From an uncultured Sphingosinicella sp. (GTDB lineage: Bacteria > Pseudomonadota > Alphaproteobacteria > Sphingomonadales > Sphingomonadaceae): a stretch of DNA of 15,166 nucleotides. The first letter of the stretch is position 1. The number at the start of each line of letters is the position of its first letter. Positions 7,009-14,804 of this stretch are shown one piece after another. The DNA lies in NCBI GenBank assembly GCA_946886275.1, contig CAMPIH010000039.1, positions 1 to 15,166 of the forward strand. The letters run 5' to 3'. A model generated the notes under the pieces. It did no database searches and was not told where the DNA came from. It was given only the letters and a program-made list of their open reading frames with translations. A program made the translations under genes and the position numbers.

Positions 7009-8802
7009 TCAGAGCGGGCGGCACTGCTCGCGAAGCCAGGCGAGGGCATCGCCGTCCAGCTTCGGCCCGACCACTTCGAGCACCTGGACATGATAGGAAT
7101 CCACCCACTCACGCTCGCCTGAAGTCAACAGGCCGGTGTCGATCAGGTTTCGCTCGATCGGCGCGAAGGTAAGGGTCTCGAAGCCGAGCATCTTCTTTTC
7201 GGCGCCCTCGATCTCGCGGCGTTCGACCAGGACGAGATTTTCGATCCGGATCCCATATTCGCCGGTCTTGTAATAGCCGGGCTCGTTCGACAGGAACATG
7301 CCGGCCTTGAGCGGCTCGTCGCCGCCCGACTGGCTCGATCCCGCCGGCGAGATTCGCTGCGGCCCCTCATGGACGGCGAGGAAGCTGCCGACGCCGTGAC
7401 CGGTGCCATGGGCATAATCGAGGCCCGCGGCCCACAGATATTGGCGGGCGAAGCTGTCGAGCTGGCTTCCGCGCGTGCCTTCCGGGAAGACGGCGCAGGC
7501 GATAGCGATATGGCCCTTGAGCACCCGGGTGAAGCGGTCGCGCATCTCCGCGGTCGGCGTGCCGATCGCGACCGTCCGGGTGACGTCGGTGGTGCCGTCG
7601 GGATATTGGCCGCCGCTGTCGACGAGGTAGAGCGAATCCCTCTCGAGCGGCCGGTTCGTCTCCTCGGTCACCCGGTAATGGACGATCGCTCCGTTCGGGC
7701 CGGCGCCGGAGATGGTGTCGAAGCTGAGATCGCGAAGATCGCCGCTCTCCTGGCGGAACTGCTGAAGCCTGGCCGCCGCCTTGAGCTCGTCGACACCGCC
7801 CTTCGGCGCCTCGACCGAAATCCAGTGAAGGAATCGGACGAGCGCCGCGCCGTCGCGCGCCTGGGCGGCGCGATGGCCTTCGATCTCGACCGGATTCTTG
7901 ATCGCCTTGGGCAGGATCGAGGGGTCGCGCCTCGCCAGGATCCTTGCGCTGGCGCCTTCCAGCGCCTCGAAGATCGCGGCGACCGACCGCTCCGGATCGA
8001 CCACCACCTTGCGCCCGGCAAGCTCGGCCAGCTTCGGCTCGAACGCATTGCGCTCGTGAATCCGGACGCCGTTGCCGAGATGCTGGCGGACGTCGTCGCC
8101 GATCTTCTCCGAAGCGACGAACAGATCGGCGGTGCCGTCGGCGTGGACGACCGCGAAGGACAAGGCGACCGGCGTATGTTCGACGTCCTGGCCGCGGACG
8201 TTGAACGTCCAGGCGATCGAATCGAGCGCGGCCAGGACCGCCGCGTCCGCGCCCTCGGCCTTGAGCCAGTCCGCCATCTCCTGCCGCTTCGACGCCGAGG
8301 ACTGGCCGGCATAATGGTCGGGATGGACGATGAGCCGGGCCCGCGACGGCTCCGGCCGGTCGGCCCAGACCGCGTCGATCGGATTGCGTCCGACGGCGAC
8401 CAGCTCGGCACCCTTCTGGGCGAGCGCCTCGCGCGCCTTGGTGACCCAGTCCTTGGTGTGAAGCCAGGGATCGTAGCCGATCCGGCCGCCGTCCGGCGCA
8501 TGCGCTTTCAGCCAGTCCGCAATGCTCGTCTCGGGGACCGACTCGTAGCTCCAGTGGCGGCCGTCGACCTGCGAGCGGACCTGGAGCGTGTAGCGGCCAT
8601 CGGTGAAGATGGCGGCTTCCTGCGGAAGCACGACCGCCGAACCCGCCGAGCCCTGGAAGCCGGTCAGCCAGGCCAGGCGCTGGGCATAGCTGCCGACATA
8701 TTCGCTCATATGCTCGTCGGTGAGCGGGACGACGAAACCGTCGAGCCGATCGGCCTTGAGTTGTTCGCGCAGCGCCTGAAGGCGCGCTTCATAAGTGGAC
8801 AT
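7009..8802 (-). CDS. pepP: Xaa-Pro aminopeptidase (aminopeptidase P family, M24B)
   Basis: A cytoplasmic metallopeptidase that releases the N-terminal residue from peptides with proline in second position. The 597-residue length is that of the long, three-domain form related to eukaryotic XPNPEP1, not the 441-residue E. coli PepP. Two creatinase-like N-terminal domains (about 5-140 and 150-310) precede the pita-bread catalytic domain (about 315-535) and a small C-terminal domain. All five expected metal ligands are visible: D395 (VDSGGQY), D406 (TTDVTRT), H469 (HGTGHGVG), E507 (NEPGYY) and E521 (RIEN). The ATG at 8802 gives MSTYEARLQ and has GGAG seven bases upstream; a longer frame to 8832 lacks this. 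It is divergent from oligopeptidase B across 122 bases. Confidence 0.93.
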   Translation of the reverse strand: MSTYEARLQALREQLKADRLDGFVVPLTDEHMSEYVGSYAQRLAWLTGFQGSAGSAVVLPQEAAIFTDGRYTLQVRSQVDGRHWSYESVPETSIADWLKAHAPDGGRIGYDPWLHTKDWVTKAREALAQKGAELVAVGRNPIDAVWADRPEPSRARLIVHPDHYAGQSSASKRQEMADWLKAEGADAAVLAALDSIAWTFNVRGQDVEHTPVALSFAVVHADGTADLFVASEKIGDDVRQHLGNGVRIHERNAFEPKLAELAGRKVVVDPERSVAAIFEALEGASARILARRDPSILPKAIKNPVEIEGHRAAQARDGAALVRFLHWISVEAPKGGVDELKAAARLQQFRQESGDLRDLSFDTISGAGPNGAIVHYRVTEETNRPLERDSLYLVDSGGQYPDGTTDVTRTVAIGTPTAEMRDRFTRVLKGHIAIACAVFPEGTRGSQLDSFARQYLWAAGLDYAHGTGHGVGSFLAVHEGPQRISPAGSSQSGGDEPLKAGMFLSNEPGYYKTGEYGIRIENLVLVERREIEGAEKKMLGFETLTFAPIERNLIDTGLLTSGEREWVDSYHVQVLEVVGPKLDGDALAWLREQCRPL

Positions 8803-8924
8803 GGCAATCTCCGCGGCGACCAGGGCCTTCAACCCGGCAAGGCGCGAAAAGCCGAATTCATCTTTGCGCGCATTGCTCTATGGGAAGCCCGATAGACCAG
8901 CCACGAGCCGACCGGAAGAGACGG
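8803..8924. other. Divergent intergenic region between the two peptidase genes
   Basis: This 122-base gap must contain promoters for the aminopeptidase P gene (minus) and oligopeptidase B (plus). I found no convincing promoter pair or operator-like repeat. The ribosome binding sites at both edges are the only clear signals. Confidence 0.35.
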
Positions 8925-10976
8925 ATGTCCAGATTGCCCGCACCGCCCATCGCCGAGCAGCGCCCGTTCAGCTACGAACGCCACGGAGTGACGATCGAGG
9001 ATCCCTGGGCCTGGCTCCGCGATCCCGGCTATCCGAAGGTCGAGCGCCCCGAGGTGCTCGACTATCTGAAGTCCGAAAACGCTTATTTCGAAGCGGCGAT
9101 GGCGCCCCACCAGGGGCTCATCGACGAATTGTTCCAGGAGATGAAAGGCCGGATCAAGGAAGACGACCGGTCGGTGCCGGTCAAGGACGGCGACTATCTC
9201 TATTGGTGGGCGTTCGAGGCCGGCGCCCAATATCGCAAATGGTATCGCCGGGCCGAAGCGGGCGGCGCGGACGAGCTCATCTTCGACGAGCCGGCCGCGG
9301 CCGAGGGGCATGAATATTTCCGGCTCGGCGCGATCCAGTCCAGCCCCGACGGTCGCTTTCTCGCGACGATGGTCGACGACGACGGGTCGGAACGGTTCAA
9401 GCTCCGGGTCCGCGACCTCGCTTCGGGCGAGGATTTGGAGACCGTCACAATTGTCGGGATCGGGTCGCCCGTCTGGACGGCCGACGGCTCCGGGCTGGTC
9501 TTCACCGAGGTCAACGACAATTGGCGAAGCTACCGGGCGCGATTCCACCGGCTCGGCGCGCCGCTGGAGGAAGACGTCACCCTCTACGAGGAGACCGAGG
9601 ATCCGGGCTTTTCCGTCGGCATCGGGCGGAGCCACGACCGGAGCCTGATCTTCATCGCCACTGGCGACAACAGCTCGACCGAGGTTCGCTTCGTTCCCGC
9701 CATGGATCCGACGGCCGAGCCCGTCCTCATCTCGCGCCGGGTTCCCGACCGCACCTATTCGGCCGACGCCGCCCACGGGAAATTGTGGATCCTGGCCAAT
9801 GACGAGCACGTCAATTTCCGGCTCGCCGAGGCGGATCCCGCCGCTCCCGGCGACTGGTCGACGATCATCCCCGGCTCGGACCAGGTCTATCTGCGCGGGG
9901 TGACCGCGTTCCGCGATCATCTCGTCATCGAGGAGCGGGTCCACGGCCTCGACCAGATCCGGCTTCGAACCTATTCGGGCGAGGAGAAGAGGATCGCCTT
10001 TCCGGAGGCGAGCTACACCGCGTCCCTGGGCTCGACTCCCGAATTCGCGCCGGCCGCCTATCGAGTCGGCTACAGCTCGATGGTCACCCCGACGACGGTC
10101 TACGATTATCATCCCGGCGACGACCGGCTCGAGACCCTGAAGGTCCAGGAGATACCGTCCGGCTACGACCGAGCGCTCTACGAGACCGAGCGGCTCATGC
10201 TTCCGACCCGCGACGGCAAGCAGGTGCCGGTGTCGGTGGTCTACCGCAAGGGCTTCCCGCGCGACGGTTCCGGCAAGCTCTATCTCTACGCTTATGGCGC
10301 CTATGGAATCGCGATCCCGCCGACCTTCTCGACCAGCCGCCTCAGCCTCGTCGACCGCGGCTTCGCCTGCGCCATCGCCCATATCCGGGGCGGCGACGAC
10401 CTCGGCTATGGCTGGTTCCTCGAGGGCAAGCTCGAGAAAAGGACCAACACGTTCAACGATTTCGTCGATTCCGCCAAAGGCCTGGTCGAGGCGGGGTTCG
10501 CCCGCCCCGGCCGGATCGCGATCCAGGGCGGATCGGCGGGCGGAAAGCTGATGGGCGTCGTCGCCAATAGCGACCCGCATCTGTGGGGCGCGGTCGTCGC
10601 CGACGTCCCCTTCGTCGACGTGCTCGCGACCATGCTCGACGACACCTTGCCGCTGACTCCCGGCGAATGGCCCGAATGGGGCAATCCGATCCTCGATCGC
10701 GAGGCGTTCGACCGAATCCGGTCCTACAGCCCCTATGACAATGTGAAGGCGCAGGATTATCCGCCGATGCTCATCACCGGCGGCCTCAACGATCCGCGGG
10801 TGACCTATTGGGAACCGGCCAAGTGGGCGGCGAAGCTTCGCGCCACCAAGACCGACGACAATCTGCTTCTGCTGAAGATCAACATGGGCGCGGGCCATGG
10901 CGGCAAGTCCGGCCGCTGGGACAGCCTCAAGGAGGTCGCCGAGGCGTTCGCGTTCATCCTGACGCAGATAAGATGA
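8925..10976 (+). CDS. ptrB: Oligopeptidase B (S9A serine peptidase)
   Basis: A cytoplasmic serine peptidase that cuts short peptides after basic residues. The 683-residue product has a short N-terminal segment, a seven-bladed propeller (about 70-400) and an alpha/beta-hydrolase catalytic domain. The catalytic triad is S537 in QGGSAGG, D623 in NDPRV and H658 in GAGHGG. The segment HIRGGDDLGYGWFLEGK followed by NTFNDF is characteristic of oligopeptidase B and separates it from prolyl oligopeptidase, whose nucleophile motif is GGSNGG. The substrate loop reads GEWPEWGNP (E581, P583 and E584), where enterobacterial enzymes have GEFEEWGNP. I chose the ATG at 8925 because of GGAAGAG just upstream; a longer frame starts at 8880. 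Its stop overlaps the next ATG (ATGA), coupling it to the thioesterase. No signal peptide is seen. Confidence 0.93.
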   Translation: MSRLPAPPIAEQRPFSYERHGVTIEDPWAWLRDPGYPKVERPEVLDYLKSENAYFEAAMAPHQGLIDELFQEMKGRIKEDDRSVPVKDGDYLYWWAFEAGAQYRKWYRRAEAGGADELIFDEPAAAEGHEYFRLGAIQSSPDGRFLATMVDDDGSERFKLRVRDLASGEDLETVTIVGIGSPVWTADGSGLVFTEVNDNWRSYRARFHRLGAPLEEDVTLYEETEDPGFSVGIGRSHDRSLIFIATGDNSSTEVRFVPAMDPTAEPVLISRRVPDRTYSADAAHGKLWILANDEHVNFRLAEADPAAPGDWSTIIPGSDQVYLRGVTAFRDHLVIEERVHGLDQIRLRTYSGEEKRIAFPEASYTASLGSTPEFAPAAYRVGYSSMVTPTTVYDYHPGDDRLETLKVQEIPSGYDRALYETERLMLPTRDGKQVPVSVVYRKGFPRDGSGKLYLYAYGAYGIAIPPTFSTSRLSLVDRGFACAIAHIRGGDDLGYGWFLEGKLEKRTNTFNDFVDSAKGLVEAGFARPGRIAIQGGSAGGKLMGVVANSDPHLWGAVVADVPFVDVLATMLDDTLPLTPGEWPEWGNPILDREAFDRIRSYSPYDNVKAQDYPPMLITGGLNDPRVTYWEPAKWAAKLRATKTDDNLLLLKINMGAGHGGKSGRWDSLKEVAEAFAFILTQIR

Positions 10977-11392
10977 GCCGCTTCGAGCGAAGGATCACCG
11001 CCCGCCCGGAGGACATTGACGAGCTCGGCCACGTCAACAATGCCGCCTGGGTTCGCTGGATCCAGGACGTGGCCACCGCTCACTGGAACGCGGCTGCTCC
11101 GCCCGAGCATCGCGACGCCTATGTCTGGGTCGTCGTCCGCCACGAGATCGATTATCTGCGCGCCGCCGGTCCGGACGAGAGTGTGACTGGCCGGACCTGG
11201 GTCGGCGAAGCGCCGAGGGGCGCCCGGTTCGACCGCCATGTCGAGTTCGTCGGCGATGACGGCCGGCTCAAGGTGCGGGCGAAGACGACCTGGGCGATTC
11301 TCGACAAGGCGACGGGCCGGCCGCTGAGGGTGCCGCCGGAGGTGGCGGCGGCCTTCCTGGGGGATTCTGGTCCCGCCATTGGGGAAGTTTAG
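10973..11392 (+). CDS. Acyl-CoA thioesterase, hotdog fold (4HBT/YbgC-FcbC type)
   Basis: The 139-residue product has the length and pattern of single-domain hotdog thioesterases, which hydrolyse acyl-CoA or acyl-ACP thioesters. The N-terminal signature DIDELGHVNNAAWVRW contains the catalytic acid D16 and H20 of the DxxGHVNN motif. It is followed by a central segment with HEIDYLRA and a C-terminal WAILD strand that fit the fold. These enzymes act as homodimers or tetramers in the cytoplasm; the acyl substrate cannot be predicted. The ATG overlaps the oligopeptidase B stop by 4 bases (ATGA), so it is translated from the same message. Its own 3' end overlaps the convergent alpha/beta hydrolase gene by 4 bases. 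The link to a peptidase is probably positional rather than functional. Confidence 0.86.
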   Translation: MSRFERRITARPEDIDELGHVNNAAWVRWIQDVATAHWNAAAPPEHRDAYVWVVVRHEIDYLRAAGPDESVTGRTWVGEAPRGARFDRHVEFVGDDGRLKVRAKTTWAILDKATGRPLRVPPEVAAAFLGDSGPAIGEV

Positions 11393-12072
11393 AAGCTTCG
11401 GATCGCCTCGACGATCCTGGGAAAAGCTCGGCCGCTGACGGCGAACGCCATGTGGCCGCAGTCCAGCTCGACTTGGGAATCGCTCTCGCCGGGCTCGCCG
11501 CGGGCGGCGCAGACCGCGACGATCCCGTCCTTTCGCGACCACAAAGCCAAGGTCGGCACCGGCGGCTTCTCCTCGAGGACCGAGGCGATCGGCGGTTCGT
11601 CGACCGGGTGGCCGGCGACCCATTCGTAGAGCCGCCAGACATTGTTGCTTCGCCGGTCGCCGGAGAAAGGCGATCCCATCGTGATCACCTTGGACACCAG
11701 GTCCGGGCGAAGCTTCGCCGCCTCGCGGGCATAGATCCCGCCGAGGCTCCAGCCGACCAGGATCACTGGCCGGCCGCCGCCGAACCGCTCGACCCGATCG
11801 ACGATCTTGTGGAGCGTATCTGCGCGAACGCCCTTGTTCAGCCCGAGCCCCCAGCCGGTCACCCGGTAGCCGGCCCGGGCAAGCGCGCGCTGAAGCCCCA
11901 GAGTGGTCCGATCGTCGGCGAGGAAGCCGGGAATGACCATCAGCTTCTCGCCGTCGGCGGGGCCGCGCTCGCCGAGCCGCCCGAACGCGCGATAGGCGCG
12001 AGCGAGCAGCGAGACCGCCTCCGCCGCCAGCCGCCAGAGCGGCGGCCTCGAGGAATCAGAGATACTCGCCAC
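11389..12072 (-). CDS. Alpha/beta-fold hydrolase (lipase-like, substrate unknown)
   Basis: The 227-residue cytoplasmic protein has an alpha/beta-hydrolase core. The first strand and oxyanion region reads LMVIPGFLADD, the nucleophile elbow GWSLGG has S109, the acid is probably D182 in SRKDGIV and the histidine is H207 in DCGHMAF. The ITMGSPF strand after the elbow is typical of small lipases/esterases of this type. No signal peptide is seen; an N-terminal helix (about 10-32) is mildly hydrophobic. The start is a GTG at 12072, inside the last codons of serS (17-base overlap), supported by AGGAG at 12080-12084 with seven bases of spacing. Co-transcription with serS is therefore likely. The substrate cannot be inferred. 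Confidence 0.82.
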   Translation of the reverse strand: MASISDSSRPPLWRLAAEAVSLLARAYRAFGRLGERGPADGEKLMVIPGFLADDRTTLGLQRALARAGYRVTGWGLGLNKGVRADTLHKIVDRVERFGGGRPVILVGWSLGGIYAREAAKLRPDLVSKVITMGSPFSGDRRSNNVWRLYEWVAGHPVDEPPIASVLEEKPPVPTLALWSRKDGIVAVCAARGEPGESDSQVELDCGHMAFAVSGRAFPRIVEAIRSF

Positions 12073-13315
12073 CCATCAGCTCCTGGAGCGCCTTCGGAAG
12101 CCGAACCCGCCCGTCCGCGGTCTGGTGGTTCTCGAGCAGCGGAACGAGGATCCGGGGAGAGGCGATGGCGGTGTTGTTCAGGGTATGGACGAAGCGCACC
12201 TTTCGGTCCGAATCCCGCCACCTCAGGTTCGCCCGCCGCGCCTGCCAGTCGTGAAGCGTCGAGCAGCTGTGGGTCTCGCGATATTTGCCGAGGGTCGGAA
12301 CCCAGGATTCGATGTCGTTCATCCGATATTTGCCGAGGCCCATGTCGCCGGTCGAGGTCTCGACCACCTGATAGGGAATTTCGAGCTCGCGGACGATCGT
12401 CTCGGCATTGGCGAGCAGCCGCTCGTGCCACTTGGCCGATTCCTCCGGATCGTCGGCGCAGATCACATATTGCTCGACCTTGTAGAATTGATGGACACGG
12501 AGCAGCCCGCGAACGTCGCGGCCGGCGCTTCCCGCCTCGCGCCGGAAGCAGGGAGAATAGCCGGCATAGCGGATCGGGAGCTGCGCCCCTTCCAATATCT
12601 CGCCGGTATGGAGGCTGGTGAGCGCGATCTCGGCGGTGCCGGCGAGCCAGAGCTCGTCCTTCGGCACTTCATACGTCTCTTCCTCGTGGCCGGGAAAATG
12701 GCCCTGCTGGAGGAAGGCCTGGCCGCGGACGAGGGCGGGCACGGTGATCGGGGTGAAGCCCTCCGCCGACAGCCGCTGCTGGGCCCAGAACATCAGCGCC
12801 TGCTCGAGCAAGGCGAGCCGCCCCTTGAGCGCGTACATCCGGGATCCGGAGACCTGGACGACCCTCGACAGATCGACCCAATCGTTCATCTCCGCGAGCG
12901 TGACATGGTCCCTCGGCTCGAAATCGAAGTCCGGAATCCGGCCTTCGGTCCGGACGACCGTGTTGAAGCTTTCGTCGGGCCCGACCGGTGCGCCTTCCCA
13001 GGGGATGTTCGGCACCCGAAGCATGAGGGCGTCGAGCTCGGACTGCTTCTCGGCCAGGCTCGATTCGGCTTCGCCGATCTCGGCACCGACCGCCTTTGCG
13101 CGCTGGCCCAGAGCCGGCCGATCCTCGGGCGAGGCGGTGCGGAAGCCGTCGCTGATCTCGTTCTTCTGGCGGCGGAGGGTGTCGACGCGGGTCTTCAGCT
13201 CGCGGACGTCGCCGTCGAGCGCGAGCAGGGAATCGAGGTCGAGCGCCACGTTCTTCTCGCCGACGGCGCGGCGGACCAAGTCGATATTCTCGCGGATGAA
13301 ATGAAGGCTCAGCAT
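12056..13315 (-). CDS. serS: Seryl-tRNA synthetase (class II)
   Basis: Charges tRNA-Ser (and tRNA-Sec where present) with serine in the cytoplasm. The 419-residue product matches the usual bacterial length. Residues 1-105 form the tRNA-binding domain, with the long antiparallel coiled coil (about 30-100) carrying many charged residues. The class II catalytic core follows: serine-binding TAE at 227-229, motif 2 around YSPCFRRE (253-260) through HQFYKVE, and motif 3 around LNNTAIASPRILVPLLEN (379-396) with its arginine R388. Motif 3 differs from the familiar LNGSGLAVGR form but keeps the arginine. The ATG at 13315 gives MLSLHFIREN, the expected N-terminus; a frame to 13351 only adds an Ala/Arg-rich tail. 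The downstream hydrolase gene overlaps it. Confidence 0.97.
   Translation of the reverse strand: MLSLHFIRENIDLVRRAVGEKNVALDLDSLLALDGDVRELKTRVDTLRRQKNEISDGFRTASPEDRPALGQRAKAVGAEIGEAESSLAEKQSELDALMLRVPNIPWEGAPVGPDESFNTVVRTEGRIPDFDFEPRDHVTLAEMNDWVDLSRVVQVSGSRMYALKGRLALLEQALMFWAQQRLSAEGFTPITVPALVRGQAFLQQGHFPGHEEETYEVPKDELWLAGTAEIALTSLHTGEILEGAQLPIRYAGYSPCFRREAGSAGRDVRGLLRVHQFYKVEQYVICADDPEESAKWHERLLANAETIVRELEIPYQVVETSTGDMGLGKYRMNDIESWVPTLGKYRETHSCSTLHDWQARRANLRWRDSDRKVRFVHTLNNTAIASPRILVPLLENHQTADGRVRLPKALQELMGGEYL
12080..12084 (-). promoter_or_regulatory. Ribosome binding site deciding a GTG start inside serS
   Basis: AGGAG on the minus strand lies within the last serS codons, seven bases before the GTG at 12072. 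It supports that GTG as the start of the alpha/beta hydrolase gene and indicates translation coupled to the end of serS. Confidence 0.6.
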
Positions 13316-13405
13316 GTCCCGCCGCCTAGCAGCGCCGGCCGTCGATGCCAAAGCCTAAGCTGGCCGTTGCTGGCGACGAGGTGGGACCGTCTTCAGGACG
13401 AGCGC

Positions 13406-14668
13406 TCATCCACCCAGGAAATCGCGACTGGCGGCGACGAAGGTGCGCCAGGCCGGCTCCTCCTCCAGGAGGACGTGATTGTCGCTGTCCAGCTCGAGGA
13501 AGCGGGCGCCTGGGATTCCGTCGGCAAGCTGCCGCCCGGCCTCGAACGCGATGACATGGTCCCGCCTCGCATGGGCGACCAGGGTCGGCACCGTCACCTG
13601 GGGCAGCATCGCGGCCACGTCGATCGTCGAAAGCGCGTGCTGGAGCCGGACCGCATTGTCCGGCGACGTCGAAATCCTCTGGAGCTCGTTCCACCAGCCC
13701 AGCTGCTCGGCGCTTCCGCCCGGTATGTAGAGGCCGGTGAACATCTGCCGATAGGCCGGATTGTCGCTGCCCCAGCCGGTCCGGGTCAGGGTCACCATCG
13801 CCTGGCGGCGGGCCAGATCCTCGCCCTCGAGGCGAAGCGCCCAGCCGCGCGCATAGCCGCCGAGCAGGATCATGCGGCGGATCCGTCCCGGGTGGCGGAG
13901 CGAATAAGCGATCGCGACCGGAGCGCCCTGCGAGATTCCGAGCAGGTCGAACTGGTCGATCCCGGCGGCGTCGACGACGGTCTCGAGATCGTCGACGAAG
14001 GCCTCGAACGAAAGATCGGGCGCCTCCCAGTCCGACAGTCCGTTGCCCCGCTCGTCGTAGCGGATGAGCCGGTTCGCGCGGGTCAGCTCCCTCATCCAGT
14101 GGCGCCAGACCGGGCTGTGCCAGTCATATTCGAGGTGATTGAGCCAGTTGGCGGTCTTGACCAGCGGCCTTCCGCTCCCGACCGCGGCCCAGGCCAGCCT
14201 CGTGCCGTCGGCGGCGGTGCAATATTTCACCTGCTGCTCGGGAAGCCCGTCATCGTCTTGGGCCGCGGAGTGGCCTCGGCGCCAGGCGACCGGCGGCTGG
14301 CCATAGACCCGCTTGAAGGCGCGGTTGAAGGCCGCCTCGCTTCCGAACCCGCTCTCGAACGCGATCTCGGCCGAGCTTTTCCGGCTCGTCCTCAACAGAT
14401 CCGCGGCCATCCGCAAGCGCCAGCGCGTGCAATAGCGCATCGGCGAGGTGCCGAGCAGCCGGTTGAACCTGTCGGCGAGAACGGTCCGCGACACTCCGGC
14501 CTCGCGCGCCAGAGACGAAACGCTCAACCGGTCCGAATAATTGCGATGGATGATCGCCAGCGCCCGGTCGGTGGCGGGATCGAGACGGGCCGCGGCCAAA
14601 CCGTCCGCACCGCCGGCCGCACCGAACTGGGGGCCAGTCTCCGTCTGTCCGAACGCCGAGTCCTGCAT
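13406..14668 (-). CDS. AraC-type DNA-binding domain fused to an alpha/beta hydrolase
   Basis: The 420-residue protein has two parts. Residues about 33-131 are an AraC/XylS-type double helix-turn-helix: a first HTH around SVSSLAREAGVSRTVLADRF, the linker helix with MRYCTRWRLRMAADLL, and a second HTH at SSAEIAFESGFGSEAAFNRAFKRVYG. Residues about 147-418 are a complete alpha/beta hydrolase with Arg/Asp-rich RYDERGNGLSDW, the nucleophile S246 in GISQGAP, D370 in ARRDHVI and H398 in DNHVLL. The usual N-terminal cupin-like ligand domain of AraC regulators is absent; only about 30 low-complexity residues precede the HTH. The hydrolase resembles those fused to LuxR-type, winged-helix or cyclase domains in actinobacteria and alphaproteobacteria, where the hydrolase may be the sensor. 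GGAGG lies eight bases before the ATG. It is divergent from the mddA-like gene. Confidence 0.88.
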   Translation of the reverse strand: MQDSAFGQTETGPQFGAAGGADGLAAARLDPATDRALAIIHRNYSDRLSVSSLAREAGVSRTVLADRFNRLLGTSPMRYCTRWRLRMAADLLRTSRKSSAEIAFESGFGSEAAFNRAFKRVYGQPPVAWRRGHSAAQDDDGLPEQQVKYCTAADGTRLAWAAVGSGRPLVKTANWLNHLEYDWHSPVWRHWMRELTRANRLIRYDERGNGLSDWEAPDLSFEAFVDDLETVVDAAGIDQFDLLGISQGAPVAIAYSLRHPGRIRRMILLGGYARGWALRLEGEDLARRQAMVTLTRTGWGSDNPAYRQMFTGLYIPGGSAEQLGWWNELQRISTSPDNAVRLQHALSTIDVAAMLPQVTVPTLVAHARRDHVIAFEAGRQLADGIPGARFLELDSDNHVLLEEEPAWRTFVAASRDFLGG

Positions 14669-14804
14669 CGCCCGGTCCTCCGGCCGCGATGGCCAGTCCC
14701 GATCATAGCATGGCCGGCGTTTCGATCAAAAATTTCGGTGAACCGATCATTGGCGCGGCGTCCGATTAGACGGACAAGGAAGGGCCTGGATCCAGGAGGT
14801 CGTC
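14669..14804. promoter_or_regulatory. Divergent regulatory region with repeated CGATCA motifs
   Basis: The 136-base gap between the AraC-hydrolase gene and the mddA-like gene holds three direct copies of CGATCA at 14700-14705, 14723-14728 and 14744-14749, spaced 23 and 21 bases apart. The outer two extend to the 8-mer CCGATCAT. An inverted repeat GTCCG-N6-CGGAC lies at 14760-14775, and a 12-bp palindrome CCTGGATCCAGG at 14785-14796 runs into the downstream ribosome binding site. AraC-family proteins commonly bind direct repeats about 21 bases apart, so the region is a plausible operator. GATC-containing words are common in this DNA, so chance remains possible. Confidence 0.4.
14794..14800 (+). 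promoter_or_regulatory. Strong ribosome binding site of the mddA-like gene
   Basis: AGGAGGT is a full anti-16S match five bases before the ATG at 14805, and it fixes that start. Its first bases are also the 3' end of the palindrome at 14785-14796, so pairing of that palindrome in RNA could partly hide the site. Confidence 0.7.

Noticed and set aside
7369..8895. 508-codon plus-strand frame opposite the aminopeptidase P gene
   Set aside because: Shadow of a gene with all five metal ligands. No ribosome binding site or domain in the antisense frame.
8829..10898. Very long (689-codon) minus-strand frame opposite oligopeptidase B
   Set aside because: The plus-strand frame has a complete serine-peptidase triad and family motifs. 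The opposite frame shows the Asp/Gly/Arg/Val-rich composition of a GC-driven shadow and no recognisable domain.
11452..12621. 389-codon plus-strand frame opposite the alpha/beta hydrolase and serS
   Set aside because: Spans parts of two well-supported minus-strand genes and has no recognisable domain. Composition is that of a shadow.
13316..13405. Possible extra small gene or terminator between the AraC-hydrolase fusion and serS
   Set aside because: The 90-base gap has no frame with a start and ribosome binding site and no stem followed by a T-run. It probably carries only the serS promoter, which I could not identify.
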